Shown in pieces: positions 1-4,244 of a stretch of 5,685 bases of DNA; position 1 is the first letter of the stretch; each line of letters begins with the position of its first letter. The notes below the pieces were generated by a model. The model made no database searches. It was not told the origin of the DNA and saw only the letters and a list, made by a program, of their open reading frames with translations. Source of the stretch: Candidatus Methanodesulfokora sp. (lineage in GTDB: Archaea > Korarchaeota > Korarchaeia > Korarchaeales > Korarchaeaceae); assembly GCA_023269865.1 (NCBI GenBank), contig JAGDWR010000028.1, forward strand, positions 1 through 5,685, read 5' to 3'. The position numbers were made by a program, and so were the translations under genes.

Positions 1-668
1 TACATATTTGAGTTCCACACTATGGGGACATTTCTAGTGACGAATCTCAGGGAGCCTATTATCCATGGGATATTCGGAGTTGGTTCACCTCCTACCAAAT
101 TTATATTTCTAGCTCCTCTTTCCCTCAACTTATCCATTAGAAGAGCAAGTTCTCTCTCGTTTATCTCCTCCCCTCTCTCCGGGAATTGAGATATATCCCA
201 GTTCTGACAGTAAACGCACTTAAAATTACATCCTGAGAAGAATATAGTGCCAGAGGGAGTTATCGGTGGTTCCTCCCCCATGTGTATGAAGGCAGTTGCA
301 ACCCTGGGCTTTTTAACGCCGCAAGTTCCTGTCTCCCCTTTTATCCTATCAACACCACATCTTCTCTCACATAGATTACATCTGCTTGCTATCTCCAATG
401 AAAGCCTATACTTCAGATCTAGCAATGAGAATTTAGGTCTTTCATCGGGAAAATATCCCTCTTCTGCCATTTTTAGGACTTCACTTACCGCTTTATCATG
501 TTCTCTCCAACCGTCTTCCCCCTTTAGATCCTCAACCTCAAGGCTTCTCGACAGCATGAACATGGCGGGCTTCTTATCCCTTGAGACATCTATGTATCTA
601 GGCAGTATCTCCTTTATCTCTGGATCATCAAAGGCCTGAAGAGCATCAGGCCTGAGAAGCCAAGCCAT
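1..668 (-). CDS. Radical SAM protein, PflX-like (COG1313) family, N-terminal 222 codons
   Basis: Reading the minus strand from ATG at 668 gives an unbroken frame to the left edge (222 residues, C-terminus missing). Residues 97-116 hold a C-x2-C-x3-C-x11-C set (CNLCERRCGVDR, then GTCG), the N-terminal cysteine module of this family. Residues 129-135 read HMGEEPP. Residues 147-156 carry the radical SAM cluster motif CNFKCVYCQN (Cys147, 151, 154), followed by GGEPT at 193-197, the SAM-binding stretch. Family knowledge: COG1313 proteins resemble pyruvate formate-lyase activating enzymes and should bind a 4Fe-4S cluster and cleave SAM; their substrate is generally unknown. The first 90 residues lack recognisable motifs. 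The start is supported by AGGTGG at 680-675, six bases before the ATG. The leader of this gene contains the structured RNA at 688-840, so its expression may depend on that element. The family call is firm; the biochemical role is not known. Confidence 0.92.
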   Translation of the reverse strand, partial: MAWLLRPDALQAFDDPEIKEILPRYIDVSRDKKPAMFMLSRSLEVEDLKGEDGWREHDKAVSEVLKMAEEGYFPDERPKFSLLDLKYRLSLEIASRCNLCERRCGVDRIKGETGTCGVKKPRVATAFIHMGEEPPITPSGTIFFSGCNFKCVYCQNWDISQFPERGEEINERELALLMDKLRERGARNINLVGGEPTPNIPWIIGSLRFVTRNVPIVWNSNM

Positions 669-687
669 CTGGATCCACCTGAAGATG

Positions 688-840
688 GGGACCGCCCGGG
701 TTGGTACCGCACAAAGTGCGGTGTATCATGTGCCTTGGGCGGGGATCAATACGGGATCCCCTTTATCCCCCCGAAGGGGGTGGTTGCCCCCTCCCTTTCA
801 GCGCAGAAGGGGGAGTGACTCCAAGGCCCTGGGCGGTCCC
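688..840 (-). ncRNA. Candidate structured RNA, unassigned (free ncRNA or 5' leader of the radical SAM gene)
   Basis: This 153-nt block is 65% GC (100 of 153), like the tRNA in this window and unlike the AT-rich genes around it. On the minus strand it folds as P1 840-831/697-688 (10 bp, GGGACCGCCC with GGGCGGTCCC); P2 827-821/738-732 (GCCTTGG with CCAAGGC); and inside P2 three hairpins: P3 815-811+808-806/799-797+795-791 with a 6-nt loop, P4 780-776/771-767 capped by UUCG, and P5 761-755/747-741 with a 7-nt loop. P6 722-716/712-706 (7 bp, loop UUU) lies between P2 and the closing strand of P1. That is about 44 pairs. The minus orientation is favoured by the C(UUCG)G tetraloop and by a TATA box centred 26-27 nt before G840. 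The 3' end is inferred from P1. It shows none of the signature sequences I know for RNase P RNA, SRP RNA, 5S rRNA or tRNA. No protein frame is credible across it. Identity and function are unknown. Confidence 0.8.
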
Positions 841-848
841 AATATAAT
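841..848 (+). promoter_or_regulatory. Possible TATA box for the AP endonuclease gene
   Basis: AATATAAT sits directly beside the predicted start of the minus-strand RNA. A start 26 nt from its centre would fall near 871 and leave a leader of about 33 nt containing the full Shine-Dalgarno. The upstream bases are GC-rich rather than a good BRE. The alternative TATATAAG at 863-870 would start transcription near 893, inside the ribosome binding site, and is less likely. Confidence 0.4.
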
Positions 849-862
849 TATGATTGATCGAG

Positions 863-876
863 TATATAAGCTTCAT
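863..876 (-). promoter_or_regulatory. BRE/TATA promoter of the structured RNA
   Basis: On the minus strand a purine-rich BRE-like GATGAAG runs into CTTATATA (870-863). The box centre lies about 26.5 nt upstream of position 840, the first G of helix P1, which is the usual archaeal TATA-to-start distance. The promoter shares the 10-mer AAGCTTATAT, followed soon after by CGATC, with the promoter of the tRNA-Asp gene, suggesting a stable-RNA type promoter. TATATA is self-complementary, so weak use in the other direction cannot be excluded. Confidence 0.72.
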
Positions 877-891
877 CCTTCAGCCTATTAT

Positions 892-900
892 GGAGGTGAT
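892..900 (+). promoter_or_regulatory. Shine-Dalgarno site that decides the TTG start
   Basis: GGAGGTGAT matches the complement of the archaeal 16S rRNA 3' end along its full length. It is followed, seven bases after GGAGG, by an in-frame TTG at 904. No ATG or GTG is suitably placed after it, so TTG is the likely start. The longer frame that opens at 685 would run through the structured RNA and is rejected. Confidence 0.85.
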
Positions 901-903
901 CAA

Positions 904-1746
904 TTGATATTAGACAGGGTTAGATTTGGTCCTGCTGGTTTTCCGATAGATTCGCCAAAAGAGAGAGCTTTTGAATATCTCAGAAAGATAGGCTTAAGTG
1001 GAATGGAGTATCAGGCTGTGAGAAGAGTCCCTACAAATGAAAAAGAGTTGAAAAAGCTGGGAGAAGAAGCAAAGGAGAACGACATACTGCTAACTCTGCA
1101 CGCTCCTTATGCTATAAATTTATCTGCAGAGACCGAGGAGAAAATAAAAGGTAGTATAAACAGGCTTCTGTCGGCAGCAAAGGCCGCTAAAGCCATGGGA
1201 GCACTACATGTCACATTTCATCCAGGATATTACCTAAAGAGAAGTAGAAATGATGCGTTAAGGGTAGCAATATCCGCTCTCAGGGAGCTTAGAGAGATCA
1301 TGACGTCTGAAGGAATAGATGTCGAGCTAGGGCCTGAGACCATGGGAAAACCATCTCAGCTTGGATCACTCGATGATGTCCTGGAGATGGCAAAGTCCGT
1401 TGAAGGAGTCAGTCCAACAATAGATTTTGCACATCTTCATGTGAGAGATGGCGGAATCATAAAGGGAGAGGATGATTACAGGTCTATATTGCGCAGGATA
1501 GAGAGGGAAATTGGAGATCTTAATGGCCTAGTTGTGCACTTTACTGAGGTAGAAGCTACCTCATCCGGTTATGGTGAGAGAATGCACCACGAGCTAGGCT
1601 CAGGTTATGGGCCGGACTTCCACCCTTTGGCAAAGATAATCGCAGAAAATGGTTTGAAATGGTTCATTGTATCTGAGAGCCCCATACTTGAGAGAGATTC
1701 TGTCAAAATGAAGGAAATATACGAGAGTTTCCTGAGAGGTAGCTGA
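904..1746 (+). CDS. nfo: Endonuclease IV family AP endonuclease
   Basis: The 280-residue product, counted from TTG at 904, is an apurinic/apyrimidinic endonuclease of the AP_endonuc_2 TIM-barrel family, close in length to the usual 280-300 residues. It begins RFGPAGFP at residues 7-14. All nine ligands of the three-metal (usually zinc) site can be placed by order and context: His66 (LHAPY), His106 (FHPG), Glu145 (GPET), Asp174 and His177 (IDFAH), His212 (VHFTE), Asp238 and His240 (PDFH) and Glu258 (SESP). Family knowledge: such enzymes cut the DNA backbone 5' of abasic sites in base-excision repair in the cytoplasm, important at high temperature where depurination is fast. The start rests on the Shine-Dalgarno at 892-900; an ATG at 850 in the same frame has no such site. 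The gene is divergent from the structured RNA and radical SAM gene and is followed by 408 nt without a gene. Related TIM-barrel isomerases share the fold, but the complete ligand set makes a nuclease the better call. Confidence 0.93.
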   Translation: MILDRVRFGPAGFPIDSPKERAFEYLRKIGLSGMEYQAVRRVPTNEKELKKLGEEAKENDILLTLHAPYAINLSAETEEKIKGSINRLLSAAKAAKAMGALHVTFHPGYYLKRSRNDALRVAISALRELREIMTSEGIDVELGPETMGKPSQLGSLDDVLEMAKSVEGVSPTIDFAHLHVRDGGIIKGEDDYRSILRRIEREIGDLNGLVVHFTEVEATSSGYGERMHHELGSGYGPDFHPLAKIIAENGLKWFIVSESPILERDSVKMKEIYESFLRGS

Positions 1747-1773
1747 CATCTCACAGTTGGATTTGAATTTCCT

Positions 1774-1832
1774 AGATCGAGTTCTGAGCTACATAGTCTT
1801 AAAGACCATAGCTCTTGGTCTTCATCAGATCT
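1774..1832. other. Nested inverted repeats, possible RNA hairpin in the 3' region of the AP endonuclease gene
   Basis: Starting 28 nt after the stop codon, three helices nest: AGATC 1774-1778 with GATCT 1828-1832, GAGCTA 1786-1791 with TAGCTC 1809-1814, and GTCT 1796-1799 with AGAC 1803-1806. A competing hairpin pairs AAGACCA 1802-1808 with TGGTCTT 1816-1822. The pattern is compatible with a structured 3' untranslated region or a small guide RNA, but there is no promoter at the right distance on either strand and no clear C/D or H/ACA boxes. Confidence 0.35.
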
Positions 1833-1899
1833 TGTCCCCCTGTCCTAAGAGGCATCTTCCTCCGACCCTGCCGAGTGAACTCACTTCATCCCATAATAG

Positions 1900-1931
1900 C
1901 TTCAGAAATGGGGGAAGACTCCCATCTGAAG
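1900..1931. other. Hairpin with AA bulge, possible processing or termination element
   Basis: CTTCAG 1900-1905 pairs with CTGAAG 1926-1931, and ATGGG 1908-1912 with CCCAT 1921-1925. Two unpaired A residues (1906-1907) sit on one side and an 8-nt loop closes it. Eleven pairs in all make it the strongest hairpin between the AP endonuclease and the tRNA. A T-rich stretch follows on the plus strand (1932-1949), so it may lie at the end of the AP endonuclease transcript. Its function is not known. Confidence 0.4.
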
Positions 1932-2100
1932 TTCTATTTGTGCTTCTTTCAGCGCATTAATCTTCCTGCATCTGGAGCATCAGTAAATACTATTAGTCTA
2001 TTTGTTTTGAAACCGCCGGCCAACAGTTTATGATTATAAGGGAGATTTCTATTTTATGAATTATTTATAGGATAATAAAATTTAATACTAGGCTGAAAAG
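1932..2100. other. AT-rich gene-free stretch upstream of tRNA-Asp
   Basis: I see no credible coding frame here. It includes T-rich runs near 1996-2008 that could end plus-strand transcription in an archaeon, and a very AT-rich tract at 2047-2090 with several TATA-like words (for example TTATTTATAG at 2061-2070). None is at a convincing distance from a gene except the better tRNA promoter that follows. Confidence 0.4.
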
Positions 2101-2114
2101 GAAAAGCTTATATT
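2101..2114 (+). promoter_or_regulatory. BRE/TATA promoter of tRNA-Asp
   Basis: BRE-like GAAAAG (2101-2106) is followed by CTTATATT (2107-2114). A start 26-27 nt from the box centre falls near 2137, giving a leader of about 17 nt before the mature tRNA. It resembles the promoter of the minus-strand structured RNA, sharing AAGCTTATAT and a downstream CGATC. Confidence 0.7.
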
Positions 2115-2154
2115 ACTCTCGATCGACAACCCATAATAGCACCACTAGATTTAT

Positions 2155-2228
2155 GCCCGGGTGGTGTAGTCCGGTCAGCATAGAGGCCTGTCGAGCCTCA
2201 GACCCGGGTTCAAATCCCGGCCCGGGCG
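2155..2228 (+). tRNA. tRNA-Asp: tRNA-Asp (anticodon GUC), no intron, CCA not encoded
   Basis: A complete 74-nt cloverleaf. The acceptor stem is GCCCGGG 2155-2161 with CCCGGGC 2221-2227, and the discriminator is G2228, as expected for aspartate. The D-arm stem is 2164-2167 with 2178-2181. The anticodon stem is GAGGC 2183-2187 with GCCTC 2195-2199, and its loop CTGTCGA places GTC at 2190-2192. The T-arm is CCGGG 2204-2208 with CCCGG 2216-2220 around TTCAAAT. GC content is 69% (51 of 74), which indicates a hyperthermophile. The CCA end is absent from the gene, so it must be added by tRNA nucleotidyltransferase. A PUA-domain gene begins 28 nt downstream on the same strand. Confidence 0.97.
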
Positions 2229-2236
2229 TTATAAAA
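2229..2236 (+). promoter_or_regulatory. Possible TATA box for a leaderless PUA-protein mRNA
   Basis: TTATAAAA begins one base after the tRNA 3' end, and its centre is about 25 nt before the ATG at 2257. A transcript starting 26 nt from it would begin at or next to that ATG, that is, leaderless. The alternative is co-transcription with the tRNA and translation through the weak GAGAGGA at 2242-2248. The bases before the box belong to the tRNA and do not form a good BRE. Confidence 0.4.
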
Positions 2237-2256
2237 AATAAGAGAGGACTAAGCTC

Positions 2257-2775
2257 ATGGAAAAACTGAGAAAATACAAGATATCAACGAAGGAGAGCAA
2301 AAACATTATAGATGAGGCAGTATCTAAATATCCTCAGCTTTCCAGTGCGATAACTAAGAGGAAGACATCGTTAGACGTTGCCGATCTTGGGGATGCCTTT
2401 GTTTATCTGTACAATGGATTTCCAATTCTTGTAAAAAAGGAAAATTTTCTTCTTCCTTTCATAGGCATAGTAGATAAATATGATATAGATATTCCAAGGG
2501 TAGTCGTGGATCTAGGTGCCGTGAAGTTCATTCTCAATGGTGCTGATGTCATGGGACCTGGAATTAGAGATGCAGATAAGAGAATAAAGGAGGGAGATAT
2601 AGTCAAAGTTGTGGCTGAGGAATATAACAGGACAATAGCCCTGGGAGTTTCTCTGAGAAACTTCGATAAAATCAGGGAGAGAGGAAAATCGGTGAGGAAT
2701 ATTCATTACATTGGGGACAGAATATGGAGGTCCTTGAAGGGGACATATCATAGCGATAACGTTAAAAGTATTTAG
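2257..2775 (+). CDS. PUA-domain RNA-binding protein, archaeal MCT-1/Tma20 type (COG2016)
   Basis: The 172-residue product has an N-terminal domain of about 80 residues rich in lysine and charged side chains, then a PUA domain at roughly residues 80-157. The latter contains VDLGAVKFILNGADVMGPGI (84-103), the EGDIVKVV strand (112-119) and the ending IHYIGDRIW (149-157), all typical of the archaeal relatives of human MCTS1 and yeast Tma20. Length is slightly above the usual 155-165 residues, with an extra tail of about 12 residues. Family knowledge: the eukaryotic relatives pair with DENR or form part of eIF2D and act on the small ribosomal subunit in recycling and re-initiation; the archaeal proteins are assumed to bind RNA or ribosomes but are poorly studied. 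The gene follows tRNA-Asp by 28 nt and precedes the acyl-CoA synthetase gene by 36 nt, a gap with no evident promoter, so the two may be co-transcribed. Family assignment is strong; exact role is inferred. Confidence 0.85.
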   Translation: MEKLRKYKISTKESKNIIDEAVSKYPQLSSAITKRKTSLDVADLGDAFVYLYNGFPILVKKENFLLPFIGIVDKYDIDIPRVVVDLGAVKFILNGADVMGPGIRDADKRIKEGDIVKVVAEEYNRTIALGVSLRNFDKIRERGKSVRNIHYIGDRIWRSLKGTYHSDNVKSI

Positions 2776-2811
2776 TGATAGCATTCATGTTGAGATTGGA
2801 GGGATCTGCAT

Positions 2812-4179
2812 ATGGATGCCCTATTCAATCCGAGATCTATAGCAGTTATAGGTGCTTCCAAGACTCCAGGCAAGATAGGCCATGCTATACTGACAAATAT
2901 AATAAAGTACGGTTTTAGAGGGAGAGTTTACCCAGTAAATCCGAAATATGATGAGATAGAGGACTTAAAATGCTACCCAACAGTTCTTGATATCCCAGAT
3001 GAGATAGATCTCGCTGTTATAGTCATACCTGCTGAACAGGTTCCGAAGGCAGTCGGAGAGGCTGGTGCTAAGGGAGCAAAAGTTGCTGTTGTGATATCCA
3101 GTGGTTTTAAGGAGGCTGGAAGAGCAGATCTCGAGGAGAGCTTGCTCGAATATGCAAGAAAGTACAACATAAGAGTTCTGGGACCAAATATATTCGGGAT
3201 ATGCTACACGCCCAGAAGGCTTAATGCTACATTCGGGCCACAGGATGTTATACCTGGATCTATAGCGCTTGTCTCTCAGTCAGGAGCCTTAGGAATAGCT
3301 CTCATGGGATGGACAATTGTTGAGAAAGTGGGGCTTTCCGCTCTGATAAGCTTGGGAAATAAGGCGGATATAGATGATGCAGACCTACTGGAGTGGCTCA
3401 GGGATGATCCAAATACATCTGTTATAATGATATATCTTGAGGGAGTAAAAGATGGAAGGAGGTTCATGGAAGAAGCAAGGAAGACATCAGCAAAGAAGCC
3501 CGTGATAGTAATAAAAGCTGGAAAGACCAGAAGGGGAATGCAGGCTGTTGCCTCGCATACTGGATCTCTTGCTGGGATGGATAGCGTATACAACGCTGCA
3601 TTCGAGCAAAGTGGTGTGTTGAGAGCTGGAAATCTTGAGGAGGCATTCGACTGGGCTAGGCTTTTCTCCACTAGGAAGATATCTAAAGGAGAGAATACTA
3701 TTATAATAACAAATGGAGGGGGAGTTGGAGTATTGGCAACTGATGCCTGTGAGGAATTAGGTGTTAAGCTTTTGGATCCTACTGAGGAGCTTAAGAAGGA
3801 GTTTATGGCATATATGCCTCCTTTTGGATCTCCGAGAAATCCGGTTGATATAACTGGACAGGCAACTCATGTGGAGTTCGAGGGAGCTATAGATGTAGCT
3901 ATAAGAAAAGAGACTATAGATAACATAATAGTTCTCTACTGCCAAACTGCTGTAGCTGATCCAATGAAGCTAGCAGAAGTTTTGATAAAGGCAAATAAGT
4001 CCACAGATAAGCCAATTGTGGCAGCTATGATAGGAGGGGAAAAGGTTTCAGAGGCCATGGATGTGCTGAAGAAGGAGGGGTTCCCAGTTTATCCAACTCC
4101 AGAAAGAGCAGTTAGCTCCATGGCAGCTATGATAAAATGGTCCTTAAGAAGAAGGATTTTGGAGGAGAAAACTGGTTAG
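2812..4179 (+). CDS. acdA: ADP-forming acetyl/acyl-CoA synthetase, alpha subunit
   Basis: A full-length 455-residue alpha subunit. Residues 1-140 form the CoA-binding Rossmann domain (AVIGAS at 11-16, VLGPNIFGI at 122-130). Residues 149-290 are the first flavodoxin-like ligase domain (VSQSGALG at 154-161) with the phosphorylated histidine at His249 in ASHTGSLAG. Residues 295-450 are the second ligase domain (TNGGGVGV at 300-307, NPVDITG at 343-349). Family knowledge: the enzyme makes ATP from ADP, phosphate and an acyl-CoA in the cytoplasm, releasing the acid, and needs a separate ATP-grasp beta subunit, which is not adjacent here. The start is supported by GGAGGGA at 2798-2804, eight bases before the ATG. 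The next gene, iorA, makes arylacetyl-CoA, so this alpha subunit may belong to an isoenzyme for aromatic or branched acyl-CoA rather than acetyl-CoA; this is inference from context. It lies 36 nt behind the PUA gene. Confidence 0.94.
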   Translation: MDALFNPRSIAVIGASKTPGKIGHAILTNIIKYGFRGRVYPVNPKYDEIEDLKCYPTVLDIPDEIDLAVIVIPAEQVPKAVGEAGAKGAKVAVVISSGFKEAGRADLEESLLEYARKYNIRVLGPNIFGICYTPRRLNATFGPQDVIPGSIALVSQSGALGIALMGWTIVEKVGLSALISLGNKADIDDADLLEWLRDDPNTSVIMIYLEGVKDGRRFMEEARKTSAKKPVIVIKAGKTRRGMQAVASHTGSLAGMDSVYNAAFEQSGVLRAGNLEEAFDWARLFSTRKISKGENTIIITNGGGVGVLATDACEELGVKLLDPTEELKKEFMAYMPPFGSPRNPVDITGQATHVEFEGAIDVAIRKETIDNIIVLYCQTAVADPMKLAEVLIKANKSTDKPIVAAMIGGEKVSEAMDVLKKEGFPVYPTPERAVSSMAAMIKWSLRRRILEEKTG

Positions 4180-4194
4180 CTCCCAGCTTCACTG

Positions 4195-4211
4195 CAGGAA
4201 AGGTTTAAATT
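4195..4211 (+). promoter_or_regulatory. BRE/TATA promoter of iorA
   Basis: AGGAAAGG (BRE-like, 4195-4202) runs into TTTAAATT (4204-4211) in the 65-nt gap after the synthetase gene. A start 26 nt from the box centre would fall near 4233, leaving a leader of about 12 nt that still contains AGGAGGT. The gene can therefore be transcribed on its own, perhaps in addition to read-through. Confidence 0.55.
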
Positions 4212-4230
4212 ATTAACGAAAAAAAAATGA

Positions 4231-4241
4231 GGAGGAGGTTG
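4231..4241 (+). promoter_or_regulatory. Double Shine-Dalgarno of iorA
   Basis: GGAGGAGGTTG contains two overlapping GGAGG cores, at 4231-4235 and 4234-4238. The second ends six bases before the ATG at 4245. If transcription starts near 4233, only the second core remains in the mRNA. Confidence 0.75.
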
Positions 4242-4244
4242 ATT

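Noticed and set aside
247..639. Plus-strand 130-codon open frame
   Set aside because: It is the shadow of the minus-strand radical SAM gene, whose cysteine motifs and conserved sequence are unmistakable; the plus-strand product is Ser/Leu-rich without family features.
688..840. The structured block as a plus-strand RNA, or as RNase P RNA, SRP RNA, 5S rRNA or a split tRNA
   Set aside because: Plus orientation loses the UUCG tetraloop and has no TATA box about 26 nt before 688. None of the conserved core sequences I know for these RNAs is present, and no T-loop consensus is found. A few G-U pairs do favour the plus strand, so this remains a minority possibility.
795..1956. Direct repeat CTTTCAGCGCA at 795-805 and 1946-1956, and CCCATAATAGC at 1890-1900 and 2130-2140
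   Set aside because: Matches of 11 nt are expected several times by chance in a window this size. The first copy sits in a hairpin loop of the RNA but the second does not, so no common element is supported.
1757..2033. Two overlapping plus-strand small frames (67 and 72 codons)
   Set aside because: They overlap each other in different frames, lack a good ribosome binding site, and show no domain or plausible composition; the stretch is better explained as untranslated DNA.
2403..2784. Minus-strand frames opposite the PUA gene
   Set aside because: They are shadows of a plus-strand gene with clear family motifs and have no ribosome binding site.
2973..3945. Minus-strand frames opposite the acyl-CoA synthetase gene
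   Set aside because: Ser/Ile-rich shadow translations of a well-conserved coding region.
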